Source of the DNA: Aeolococcus sp050734155
GTDB lineage: Bacteria; Chloroflexota; Dormibacteria; Aeolococcales; Aeolococcaceae
Direction: 5' to 3'
DNA: 64,000 nucleotides
Assembly (NCBI GenBank): GCA_050734155.1
Contig: JBOHUD010000064.1
Coordinates: 62,001 to 126,000, forward strand
Position numbers and translations under genes: made by a program. Under the pieces are notes generated by a model, which ran no database searches, was not told the DNA's origin, and saw only the letters and a program-made list of their open reading frames with translations. This document shows positions 16,915 through 25,148 of this stretch, in pieces (position 1 is the stretch's first letter; every line of letters begins with the position of its first letter).

Positions 16915-17325
16915 ACGAGCACGCTGTTCGGCAAGGAGCACGTGGACCGCTATGTGGCGACCGAAGGCGAGGAGGGGCACGACTGGGTGAGGGGAGCGCC
17001 GGTGCTCATCCTCACCACCCTGGGGCGTCGATCCGGCAAGGCCACGAGCACGCCGCTGATCTACGGCCGCCGCGGGGGCGATCACCTGGTCGTCGCATCC
17101 CGAGGTGGTGCGCCGGCACCGCCGGCCTGGTACCTGAACCTCGAGGCCAATCCCGAGGTCCATGTGCAGGTCAGGGGCGACCGCTTCGCCGCCCGCGCAC
17201 GCACCGCCGCCGGCGACGAGAAGCACGAGCTGTGGGCGATCATGACCTCGATCTGGCCCGACTACGACGAATACCAGAAGATCACCGAGCGCCAGATCCC
17301 GGTGGTCGTCCTGGAGAGGCTGTGA
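16915..17325 (+). CDS. F420-dependent nitroreductase-like protein (Ddn family), apparent ACG start
   Basis: About 136 residues of the deazaflavin-dependent nitroreductase family. These are split-barrel proteins that use reduced F420. Typical stretches are LFGKEHVDRYVATEGEEGHDW, VLILTTLGRRSGK, PLIY, VVASRGG and PPAWYLNLEANPEV. The family N-terminus M-S-T-L-F-G-K-E is present except that its first codon reads ACG (16915-16917). That codon sits 6 nt after a perfect GGAGGAGG (16901-16908). The next standard start, GTG 16942, would remove nine conserved residues and has no ribosome site. The stop overlaps the ATG of the next gene by 1 nt. It is adjacent to cofC, cofE and cofD. Confidence 0.85.
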   Translation, partial: TSTLFGKEHVDRYVATEGEEGHDWVRGAPVLILTTLGRRSGKATSTPLIYGRRGGDHLVVASRGGAPAPPAWYLNLEANPEVHVQVRGDRFAARARTAAGDEKHELWAIMTSIWPDYDEYQKITERQIPVVVLERL

Positions 17326-17741
17326 TGTCGGAGGCTCACCGGGAGGCGCTCGACTTCATCCGGCACCACGGCCGGTCTGTCCTGGCCACGCGGCGTCGCG
17401 ACGGCAGCCCGCAGCTCTCCCCGGTGCTGGCCACCGTCGACGCCGAGTCGCGCGTGGTCATCAGCACCCGTGATCGAGCGGTCAAGACGCTCAACCTGCG
17501 TCGCGATCCGCACGCCAGCCTCTGTGTCATGAACGAGGGTTTCTTCGGCGAGTGGCACGCCGTCGACGGCACAGTCGAGATCGTCAGCCTGCCCGAGGCG
17601 ATGGAGCCGCTGGTCGACTACTACCGGCGCGGTGTCGGCGAGCATCCCGATTGGGACGACTACCGCAGGGCGATGGAGCGCGATCGCCGCGTCCTGCTGC
17701 GGCTCACAGTCGAGCACAGCGGGCCGACACAGGAGGGGTGA
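17325..17741 (+). CDS. PPOX-class F420-dependent enzyme (split barrel)
   Basis: 138 residues of the pyridoxamine 5'-phosphate oxidase-like split-barrel fold. VLATRRRDGSPQLSPVLATVD and VVISTRDRAVKTLNLRRDPHASLCV are the typical cofactor-pocket stretches of the F420-dependent PPOX class. Function is a redox reaction on an unknown substrate. ATG 17325 overlaps the upstream stop (TGATG) and has GGAGAGG upstream. Its stop overlaps the cofC start (GTGA), so it belongs to one tightly packed operon. Confidence 0.85.
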   Translation: MSEAHREALDFIRHHGRSVLATRRRDGSPQLSPVLATVDAESRVVISTRDRAVKTLNLRRDPHASLCVMNEGFFGEWHAVDGTVEIVSLPEAMEPLVDYYRRGVGEHPDWDDYRRAMERDRRVLLRLTVEHSGPTQEG

Positions 17742-18421
17742 CGTCCGGTGACGGCGTGACCCTCCAGACGATCATCGGGCTGAAGCGGCTGGACCTCGCC
17801 AAGCAGCGGCTCACGCCCCACCTCTCCCCCACCGAGCGCCGCACCCTGATGCTCGGCATGCTGGAGGCGGTGGTCAAAGCCGTGCGCGCGGCGGGCATCG
17901 GCCCGGTGGCGCTGGCCACCTCCGAACCGGCGGCGGCGCTGGGCCTCGATCTCGACGTCACGGTCCTCTCCGACGGCGACCTGCCCTGGAACGACGGCCT
18001 GGTGCACGCCCTCTCGGCGGTGGTGCCGCCTCCGGCGCGCGTTCTCTTCCTGGCCGGCGACATCCCCCTGGTGACCGCGGCCGAGCTGCAGGAATTCGTC
18101 AGCGCCGCGCCGGCGCGTGGCGTGGGCATCGCCCGGGCGCGGGATGCCGGCACCAACGCCCTCCTGGTCACACCGCCCGATGCGCTCCGTCCGCGCTTCG
18201 GCGTGCCGCGCAGCAGTGAGGTGCACGAGGCGGCGGCGCGCGCCGCGTCGCTGCCGCATCGCGTCATCGACATCCCCGGGATCGCCCTCGACGTCGACAC
18301 GCTCGACGATGCCCGGGACGCGGGGTTGCTGGCTCGCGCCCTCAGCGAAACAGGTCGCGTTCGGGGGGGCGGATCATCTGCTGCGCCGAGCCGTCTCCGG
18401 GCGCCGCATAGCCGCGGATGA
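17738..18421 (+). CDS. cofC: 2-phospho-L-lactate/phosphoenolpyruvate guanylyltransferase CofC
   Basis: 227 residues. CofC (FbiD) activates 2-phospholactate or phosphoenolpyruvate with GTP, the first committed step of F420 assembly. Conserved stretches are GLKRLDLAKQRLTPHLSPTERR near the start (the Lys-rich nucleotide site), VLFLAGDIPLVTAAEL (metal-binding Asp) and IALDVDTLDDARDAG. GTG 17738 overlaps the preceding stop codon; AGGAGG is only 1 nt away, so GTG 17756 is an alternative start. The last 80 bases overlap the end of cofE on the other strand. Confidence 0.9.
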   Translation: MTSGDGVTLQTIIGLKRLDLAKQRLTPHLSPTERRTLMLGMLEAVVKAVRAAGIGPVALATSEPAAALGLDLDVTVLSDGDLPWNDGLVHALSAVVPPPARVLFLAGDIPLVTAAELQEFVSAAPARGVGIARARDAGTNALLVTPPDALRPRFGVPRSSEVHEAAARAASLPHRVIDIPGIALDVDTLDDARDAGLLARALSETGRVRGGGSSAAPSRLRAPHSRG

Positions 18422-19073
18422 GAACGAACGGCACCCGCTCGAGCTTGCCGAAGGCGAGGTTGGCGGCCGCGGCGAGCTCATCGGCGATGGCGACCACGGT
18501 GCTGGCCAGCTCGTAGCCGTTGGGGTCGACCGCCCCGACCAGCTGGCGAAGCGTCTCCAACCCGCTGGCACCGATGGCGGTGCCGACGATGCCGTCGCGC
18601 CAGGCACGCCCCATGGTGTCGGCGACGATCACGCCGACCCGGGTGCGCGTGCGCAGCTCCAGGGCTTGGCGCAGGCGGCGCGCCGAGGCATCCGGGTCGG
18701 TGGGCAGGAGCACGACGCAGTCGGGTCGAGGGGCGTTCGACCGATCCACGCCGGCGTTGGCGCAGACGAGGCCGTGGTGGGTCTCGACCACGAGCAGCGC
18801 TCCCCGCTGCCTGAGGATGCGACGGCTCTCGCGGAGGATCACCTCCACCAGGCGTGGATCCGAGTGGTCGGCGGCAACCTCGACGGCGCGTGCGGACGGC
18901 TGGACCTCGCCGAGGTCGACGATCCGACCCTCGCTCTTGCCGACCGCCTTGTGGGTCACCACCACGATGTCGCCGTCGCGCAGCGCAGGCGACGCGTCGA
19001 GGACTAGGTCCGCGAGGTCGTCGTCCTCCATGATCTCGCGGCCACAGGGCAGCGGGATGATCGAGATGGTCAT
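18342..19073 (-). CDS. cofE: Coenzyme F420-0:L-glutamate ligase CofE
   Basis: 243 residues. CofE adds glutamate to F420-0 using GTP. Visible motifs are IVVVTHKAVGKSEGR, THHGLVCANAGVDRSN, LLPTDPDASARRLR and IVADTMGRAWRDGIVGTAIG, all family hallmarks. The protein is the stand-alone short form, without the extra C-terminal reductase domain of actinobacterial FbiB. ATG overlaps the cofD stop codon (ATGA), so cofD and cofE are co-translated. The 3' end overlaps cofC by 80 bases on the opposite strand. Confidence 0.93.
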   Translation of the reverse strand: MTISIIPLPCGREIMEDDDLADLVLDASPALRDGDIVVVTHKAVGKSEGRIVDLGEVQPSARAVEVAADHSDPRLVEVILRESRRILRQRGALLVVETHHGLVCANAGVDRSNAPRPDCVVLLPTDPDASARRLRQALELRTRTRVGVIVADTMGRAWRDGIVGTAIGASGLETLRQLVGAVDPNGYELASTVVAIADELAAAANLAFGKLERVPFVLIRGYAAPGDGSAQQMIRPPERDLFR

Positions 19074-20014
19074 GCGCCGACCTGGATCCTGGCGGCCGCC
19101 AGCGTGACCGCGGCCAGGTGGCGGCGTGCCTTGGCGTCGCGCATGATCGTGTCGGTGACCGTCACCGAGAGACCTCTGCTCTCGAGCGCGGCGGCGACGG
19201 CGGCGTCGGCGTCGTCGATGACGATGGCGTCGATGATCCCTGAGTAGAGGTCGGCGACTCCGGCGGGGGATGGATCGTGGCCGAGCGTTCGCATCATGTC
19301 CGCCGCGGGACCTCGCAGAGCCGCGCCGCCGACGATCGGGCTCACCGCCACGCAGGGCACGCGGCGGGCGCAGAGCGCGTCCCTGATGCCCGGCACGGCG
19401 AGGATGGGACCGATGGAAACGAGCGGATTGGAGGGCGCGATGATGATCGCCGCGGCGCGTGCCAGGGAGTCGAGCACGCCCGGCGCCGGTGCCGCCGTGT
19501 CCGATCCCTCACAGCGGATTCCCACGACGTGGTCGCCGTGGCCGTGGCGCACGTAGTAGGTCTGGAAGTCGAGGTCTCCGTCAGGCGTCTCGATGATGGT
19601 GCGCAGGCGATCGTCGGTGACCGGAACGAGAGCGTCGGTCAGGCCGAGGGCGGTGCTGAGCCGCGCCGTCACCTGGCTGAGACTGTCGCCGGAGCGAAGC
19701 CACCCGGTGCGGGCAAGGTGCAGCCCGATGTCGAGGTCGCCGAGCCAGAACCAGGCATCGTGGCCAAGCGCGCGTGCACGTTGCAGAGCGCGCGCCGTGT
19801 CGCCGCGGACGCCCCAGCCCCTCTGCTCGTCGATCTGGTCGGTGAGCGTGTACAGGACGGTGTCGAGGTCTGGTGAGACATGCAGCCCGGCAATCTCGGT
19901 GTCGTCGCCGACATTGCCGATGATGGTCAGGTCGCGCGCTGTCATCGCCGCCGTCACGCCCTGCAGGAAGCGGGCCGCGCCGACACCTCCGGCAAGGACA
20001 ACGATCGGCTGCAT
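19070..20014 (-). CDS. cofD: 2-phospho-L-lactate transferase CofD
   Basis: 314 residues. CofD (FbiA) joins the CofC product to the deazaflavin Fo to give F420-0 or its dehydro form. The N-terminal VVLAGGVGAARFLQG nucleotide-binding loop, IGNVGDDTEIAGLHVSPDLDTVLYTL, GWGVRGDT, FWLGDLDIGLH and IIAPSNPLVSIGPIL are diagnostic. ATG 20014 is used; a TTG two codons upstream (20020) has a GGAAG closer by and is possible. First gene of the cofD-cofE pair. Fo synthase genes are not in this window. Confidence 0.94.
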   Translation of the reverse strand: MQPIVVLAGGVGAARFLQGVTAAMTARDLTIIGNVGDDTEIAGLHVSPDLDTVLYTLTDQIDEQRGWGVRGDTARALQRARALGHDAWFWLGDLDIGLHLARTGWLRSGDSLSQVTARLSTALGLTDALVPVTDDRLRTIIETPDGDLDFQTYYVRHGHGDHVVGIRCEGSDTAAPAPGVLDSLARAAAIIIAPSNPLVSIGPILAVPGIRDALCARRVPCVAVSPIVGGAALRGPAADMMRTLGHDPSPAGVADLYSGIIDAIVIDDADAAVAAALESRGLSVTVTDTIMRDAKARRHLAAVTLAAARIQVGA

Positions 20015-20116
20015 GTTCAAAGCACTTCCGTGACACCGGGTGGCCGCGACCTGGGTTTCGTGGACGAACGCCGCCCCGGCGTCTGGTCACCGATGCTACC
20101 CGGTGGGATGGGACTG

Positions 20117-21337
20117 TCAGAGCCGCTTCCGGGCCAACCCCACGGCGTTGGCGAGGGCGGCGCTCCCCACCACGCCGGCGAAGATGGCGACGGCGGTGAA
20201 CAGCGACGATACGGCCGCCACCATCCCGACGCTTATCACGGGAACGGCCACACCCAGGTAGATGCACACGTAGAAGGCCGCGCTGACCTCGCCACGACGG
20301 TCGTCAGGCGCGATGTCGTTGAGGGCGGTCTGCGCGGCGACGAACGCCCAGCCGTGTCCCGCTCCGCCGAACAGAGCGGCCAGCACAAGGATCGGCAGCG
20401 AGCGCAGCGGGAAGGCGGCGACCAGGAGTGCCAGGCCGGCAACCAGAAGCGTCAGCCCTCCCACCTGCGCGGTGTTCGTCGAGCGGGCGCGGCGCACGGT
20501 CAGCTGGGCGATGCATGAGGTGGCGAGCATTGTGGCCGCGATGCTGCCCAGCAGGGCGAGGTTGCGCGACCTGAGCAGTTCGCTGGCATACGTGGGGACC
20601 ACTGCGAAGAACAGCGCGGCGACAGCCCAGACCGCAGCCCCGGTGATCCCAACTCGAGCGAACGGCACACGAATCGGCCCGGGCACGCTGGGCCGCTGCA
20701 CCCTCCAGGCGCGGGCGTGATGGCGAGGACCCTGGGGCTGTACGAGCACCGTGACCGCGGCTGCGGCGGTGAGGGCCAGCATCACCAGGTAGCAGAGTGT
20801 CATCGGAGCCGGCGCAAACTGGCCGAGCAGCCCGGCCAGGAGCGCACCACCGCTGCCGCCGCCGGCCTGGGCAAGGCCTGCGGGTAGCGCAGCCCGCCGG
20901 GGGTCGTGGTCGGGATCGAGCTCCACCAGCGCGGCAGTGGCGGATCCGCTGATCATGCCCACCGCCAATCCCTGGAACCCCCGTGCCACGAACAGCCAGG
21001 CGGTGCTGTCTGCCAACGCGAACAGGAGCAGCCCGACCATCGCCGACCCCAGGCCGGCGGCGATCGTCGACCTGCGTCCGATGCGGTCGGAGAGCTGCCC
21101 AAAGAACAGAAGGGACGGCATCAGGACCAGCGCGTAGGTGGCGAAGATCAGCGTCACCCCCACGCTCGAGAGGTGGAACCGCCGCTCGTAGAGGAGGTAC
21201 AGCGGCGTTGGCAGATTGGCGCCGGCGAGGAGGCTGAGCCAGGCCAGGGTCACGGAGAGGGTGGCCCGCGTGCTCGCCCCGCCGGCTCGCGGGCCACCGG
21301 CTGGTGCGGCCACGGTCGGGCGCTTGGACACAGCCAT
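20117..21337 (-). CDS. MFS transporter
   Basis: 406 residues, 12 hydrophobic segments, major facilitator fold. The loop 2-3 motif FFGQLSDRIGRRS is the MFS signature. Drug or metabolite efflux is the likely role because a MarR regulator is divergently transcribed from it 102 bp away. ATG 21337 is chosen, with GGGGG upstream. The substrate is unknown. Confidence 0.88.
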   Translation of the reverse strand: MAVSKRPTVAAPAGGPRAGGASTRATLSVTLAWLSLLAGANLPTPLYLLYERRFHLSSVGVTLIFATYALVLMPSLLFFGQLSDRIGRRSTIAAGLGSAMVGLLLFALADSTAWLFVARGFQGLAVGMISGSATAALVELDPDHDPRRAALPAGLAQAGGGSGGALLAGLLGQFAPAPMTLCYLVMLALTAAAAVTVLVQPQGPRHHARAWRVQRPSVPGPIRVPFARVGITGAAVWAVAALFFAVVPTYASELLRSRNLALLGSIAATMLATSCIAQLTVRRARSTNTAQVGGLTLLVAGLALLVAAFPLRSLPILVLAALFGGAGHGWAFVAAQTALNDIAPDDRRGEVSAAFYVCIYLGVAVPVISVGMVAAVSSLFTAVAIFAGVVGSAALANAVGLARKRL

Positions 21338-21426
21338 CGGACCCCCGTGTCTGCACGTGCCGTCGCATCCAGCTCGCTGTGCGCTCCATCGTACTGACGC
21401 GTCCCCGGATCCATCCCACCCCCCGG

Positions 21427-21432
21427 TAGACT
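21427..21432 (+). promoter_or_regulatory. -10 element TAGACT for leaderless marR
   Basis: TAGACT ends 7 nt before the GTG start at 21440. There is no ribosome binding site in between. An 8-bp palindrome GCACGTGC at 21353-21360 in the same divergent gap is a weak operator candidate. Confidence 0.5.
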
Positions 21433-21439
21433 TGCCTCT

Positions 21440-21928
21440 GTGACAGAGCCTTCTCGCCGGGCCACGGTGCCGCGAGCCGGGCCACGCTCTCAGCGTGTCG
21501 ACCTCGGCCAGGTGCTCGCGCGGCTGCGTCGCGCGATCCGCCACGCCGTCCGCGCCAGCCTCTCGTTCGAACCGCTCAGCGACGCTCAACTCGAGCTGAT
21601 GCGGCTGGTCGAGGACGCCCCGGGGATCCGCGTCAACGAAGCGGCGACGGCGCTCGGGCTCGCCCCCAACACGGTCAGCACCCTGGTCTCGCGCCTGGTC
21701 GAGTCGGGACTGATCGAGCGAGCCCCCGATCCGAGTGATGGCCGCGGCGGGCGGCTGGCGCTGACCGCGGCGGCGGAGGCGCGCTTCAAAGCGTGGCGGC
21801 GTCAGCGGGCGCTGATCCTGGAGGGAGCGCTGTCCCGCCTCGACGCTGCCGACGGCTCCGCCATCGAGTCCGCCGTCCCGGCGCTCTGGCGGCTGAGCCG
21901 CATGCTCGAGGACCTCGAGGACCGCTGA
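21440..21928 (+). CDS. MarR-family transcriptional regulator
   Basis: 162 residues with a winged helix-turn-helix: SDAQLELMRLVEDAPGIRVNEAATALGLAPNTVSTLVSRLVESGLIER, and the wing DPSDGRGGRLALT. MarR proteins repress divergent efflux genes until a ligand binds. The MFS gene across the 102-bp gap is the natural target (inference). The N-terminal 25 residues are basic and disordered. GTG 21440 is 7 nt after a TAGACT box, so the message is probably leaderless. Confidence 0.9.
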   Translation: MTEPSRRATVPRAGPRSQRVDLGQVLARLRRAIRHAVRASLSFEPLSDAQLELMRLVEDAPGIRVNEAATALGLAPNTVSTLVSRLVESGLIERAPDPSDGRGGRLALTAAAEARFKAWRRQRALILEGALSRLDAADGSAIESAVPALWRLSRMLEDLEDR

Positions 21929-22007
21929 CGGCAGCCCTGCCCGGGCGGGCGCCGTCACACGAGGACTTCGCGCGTATTCTTCGGAGCGTTCACGGTGGAG
22001 AACCCGA

Positions 22008-23363
22008 ATGCCCGATCAGCAACTCGCCTCGCGGAGAGGGCGCCTGCTGACGGCGGCCCCGTTGCTCGGAGCTGGGGCTCTGGCCGTCGCTGTGGTGGTG
22101 ATCCTGCAGATTCACGGGCGCGGCTGGCTGGCCTACGACGAGGCGGCTCGAGTCGAGCCCGGCTACCGGCTCTCCCTGCTGCTCCAGGGTGGCCACTGGG
22201 CAAGCGTTTGGGGGTGGCTCAACGATCAGACGTTCTACCCATTTGCGATGCCCGCCATCCACGGGCTGCTCCTCTGGGCGGGGGTGGGCACGATGGCGGC
22301 GGCCTGGCTGCCGTCCCTGGCGGCCTACGCCACCGCCGGCCTGCTCACGGCACGACTGACGCGCGCGCTCGGGGGCGGCTCGTGGGGCGCTCTCGGCGCC
22401 GCGATCCTCTTCTGGACCGTCCCGCTGGAGATGCGCCTCGCCTCCGGCGCATTCACCGAGCCGCTCGGCATCTGCGTCGACCTGGCGCTGGTGCTGGCGC
22501 TGATCCGGCTGCAGCGCAGGCCGGGCGTGCGTGATGTTGCGGTCTGCGGGGCGCTGATCGCCGTCGCCTCCTGGATCAAGTGGGACTACGGAATTGTCGC
22601 GGTGCTCGTGGTCGCCGTCTCAGCCCTGGTGATCCGCGGCGGCCGCCGCCCCACCCTGGTGGCCCTCGGCGCCGGCATCGTGATCGCGGGTGCGCTGCTG
22701 GCGGTGAATGCACCAGCCAAGCTCGCCGGGTTCACCTGGTACACCGGGCAGGCGGCACCGAGCGGTGCTCACCAGGTGAACCTCCTCTACTACCTGCAGC
22801 AGCTTCTCCCCGGTGCCGCCGAGGTGAACGTGTCGCTGGTGGCGACGGCGCTGCTCGTGCTCGGGGCGGCCACCGGCGTCCGAGAATGGCGCCGCCGGCC
22901 GGAGGTGCGCCCGGTGGTGGTCCTGGTCGCCGTTCTCTACGTCCTGTACTCGGTGGCCACGATCAAGCATCCCCGCTACGTCGCGACCATGATTCCCCCG
23001 CTCGCCGTCCTCGCCGGGGTTGGGCTGGGACGTCTGCTGGCCGCGCGATGGGCGTCGCTGGGGAGCCGCCGCGCGCTGGCCGCAGCGGCCGTCAGCGCTG
23101 CCGTGGTGCTCGAGGCAGGCCCCATGGGCGTCCGTCTGCCCTGGCTGGACGCGAACCCGGCGGCGGACGTGGATCGCGGCAGGGCGGTCGACGCGGTGGC
23201 GAACGCGCCCGGCCGGGTGCTGCTGCTCGGCTCGGACAACTGGGTGAGCCCGGATGGTGTCCGCCTGCTCGTGGAGTTGCGGGTGCATCACTCCTGGTGG
23301 CAGATCACCACCCCGCCCGGCCGTCCTGCCGCTCCCTACACGGTGGTGCACGCGCGCGGGTGA
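22008..23363 (+). CDS. Multi-membrane glycosyltransferase-like protein (GT-C type)
   Basis: 451 residues with about 9-10 hydrophobic segments and an extracytoplasmic Asp/Glu in the first large loop (WLAYDEAARVEPGYR). This is the layout of GT-C enzymes (ArnT/PMT-like) that use lipid-linked sugars. Other catalytic features are not clear, so a specific activity is not assigned. The ATG has GGTGGAG upstream. The next gene (23506) is the same type, and a third lies at 29188. Confidence 0.7.
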   Translation: MPDQQLASRRGRLLTAAPLLGAGALAVAVVVILQIHGRGWLAYDEAARVEPGYRLSLLLQGGHWASVWGWLNDQTFYPFAMPAIHGLLLWAGVGTMAAAWLPSLAAYATAGLLTARLTRALGGGSWGALGAAILFWTVPLEMRLASGAFTEPLGICVDLALVLALIRLQRRPGVRDVAVCGALIAVASWIKWDYGIVAVLVVAVSALVIRGGRRPTLVALGAGIVIAGALLAVNAPAKLAGFTWYTGQAAPSGAHQVNLLYYLQQLLPGAAEVNVSLVATALLVLGAATGVREWRRRPEVRPVVVLVAVLYVLYSVATIKHPRYVATMIPPLAVLAGVGLGRLLAARWASLGSRRALAAAAVSAAVVLEAGPMGVRLPWLDANPAADVDRGRAVDAVANAPGRVLLLGSDNWVSPDGVRLLVELRVHHSWWQITTPPGRPAAPYTVVHARG

Positions 23364-23505
23364 GCCGCGCCGTCGCGGAAATGCCGGGCGCGAGAACGAT
23401 GATCGAGCCGACCGGCGGCCCGGCGTCATCAATCGGTAATGATCGGGTGGCGAGCATCGCGGTCGGCAACCCGCATTGAGCTTGCCGGCCACCGTCGAGG
23501 AGAGC

Positions 23506-25107
23506 ATGACCACAGCCGTTGGAACGCAGGCGCCGCGGCCGAGCCGTCGCACCGCCGCGCTCCGATGGTTGCGCCAGCTCGCCCAGCGAGCTCGCTGGAC
23601 CATACCGGCGTTCGCGCTCTTCGCGGTGCTGCGCATCCCCTCGTTCCTCGAGCCCCACTGGTACACCGACGAGGGAGGCGCCGCCGCCGCCGCCAAGGCG
23701 CTCCTCAACGGGCGCGTCCTCTACTCGCAGATCTGGAGCAACAAACCGCCGCTGCACCTCTGGACGGTGGCGGTCGACGTCGGGCTCTTCCGCGGATCGG
23801 AAGCGGGGCTGCACGCCATCACCCTGCTGAGCGGCGCGCTCACCCTGGCAGCGGTTGCGTATGTCGCACGCCCGGTGCTGGGCCGGGGCCGGGCGCTCGC
23901 CGCTCTCCTGGTCGTCGCCGTGCTCCTCGGTGCGCCTCTGTTCGATGCCGAGCTGGCGCTCCCCGAGAGCTTTGTCATCGCCCCCGCCGCGTGGGCGGGC
24001 GCACTGGTGCTGCGACGGGTGGCCGGCGTTGCCGGCGCACCGTCACGGTGGTGGGCGGCGGGGGCCGGCCTGCTCGTGGGCATCGCCATCGCCTACCAGC
24101 AGACGGCGATCGCCGATGCGAGCGCTCTGCTGCTCATCCTGCTGGTCAGCCCGAGGATCAGCGCCCGCGAGCGCCTGCTGTTCACGGCCAGTGCCGCCAC
24201 CGTCACCGCCGCGTGGCTCATCCCCGCGCTGATCACGGCCGGACCCGGCACGGTGGCCTACGCGTTGGTGGGCTTCTACATCCCGTACTCCCGGTCCGTG
24301 CTGCCCGCCAGCCAGAGCGGCCTGCTGCACCTCGCGGTCGGGATCGGGGGATCTGTCGCGCTGCTCTGCGGCGGGGCGATCGCCGCGCGACGGAGCCCGA
24401 CCTTCCTGTGGGCCGCGTGGGTGTGGGCCGGCGCCGACCTGCTCGTGGCCGCGGCAGCGCAGATGCCGTTCGCGCACTTCCTCGCCGTCAGCATCGTCCC
24501 GGTGACGCTGGCGGTGTTCAGCCTGCACCTGCCGGTGCTGCGCACCGGGTCGATGCCGGCGCGCCTCGGCGCCGGGGCGCTGGTCGCAGGTGTGGTGGTC
24601 GCCGGGTCGATCGCGCGCGTCGCCGGCATCGACTGGGTTCCCCAGGCGGCGTCAGGGGGAACCGTCTCGGAGCCACGCGACCTGCTCACCTACTACGGGG
24701 GCGCGTTCCAGGTGCTGACCCGGCAGCGCTCGCTGGCAGACCTGCAGGACACCTTCGACGACCGAGTGGAGGGAGACCGGGCCACGGCGGCCTGGATCAA
24801 GACCCACGGCCTCAGCGGGCACACGGCGGTGGCGTGGTCCTCGGATGCGTGGCTCTACGTCATGGCCGACCTGAAGCTCGGCCTGCCAACTCCGCCGATC
24901 TACAACGACGAGGTGCTCCTCGGCAGCCAGGGCCAGGTCGCCGACGCCGTGGCCGCCCTCGACCCCGACATGATCATCACCAGCGACGACGCGCTCTCCG
25001 GCTTCCCGGAGGTGCAGCCGCTTCTCAACAGCCGCTACCGCGTGGTCGACCGCGAGCAGTGGAACACCGTGTGGCTGCGCGACGACGACAGCCTGGTCAC
25101 ACCGTGA
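23506..25107 (+). CDS. Multi-membrane glycosyltransferase, GT39/ArnT-like
   Basis: 533 residues with about 11 hydrophobic segments. The first exported loop carries HWYTDEGGAAAAAKALLNG followed by IWSNKPPLHLW, the typical acidic pair and KPP region of PMT/ArnT-like GT-C transferases. A soluble C-terminal part follows (about 390-533). ATG 23506 is chosen for its GAGGAGAG site. It is convergent with the LPG-synthase-type gene. Probable role is sugar transfer to a lipid, protein or polysaccharide on the outer face of the membrane. Confidence 0.78.
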   Translation: MTTAVGTQAPRPSRRTAALRWLRQLAQRARWTIPAFALFAVLRIPSFLEPHWYTDEGGAAAAAKALLNGRVLYSQIWSNKPPLHLWTVAVDVGLFRGSEAGLHAITLLSGALTLAAVAYVARPVLGRGRALAALLVVAVLLGAPLFDAELALPESFVIAPAAWAGALVLRRVAGVAGAPSRWWAAGAGLLVGIAIAYQQTAIADASALLLILLVSPRISARERLLFTASAATVTAAWLIPALITAGPGTVAYALVGFYIPYSRSVLPASQSGLLHLAVGIGGSVALLCGGAIAARRSPTFLWAAWVWAGADLLVAAAAQMPFAHFLAVSIVPVTLAVFSLHLPVLRTGSMPARLGAGALVAGVVVAGSIARVAGIDWVPQAASGGTVSEPRDLLTYYGGAFQVLTRQRSLADLQDTFDDRVEGDRATAAWIKTHGLSGHTAVAWSSDAWLYVMADLKLGLPTPPIYNDEVLLGSQGQVADAVAALDPDMIITSDDALSGFPEVQPLLNSRYRVVDREQWNTVWLRDDDSLVTP

Positions 25108-25148
25108 GCACGACGCCAGTGTCGTTCAGCGGCGACTGACCGGCCCTG

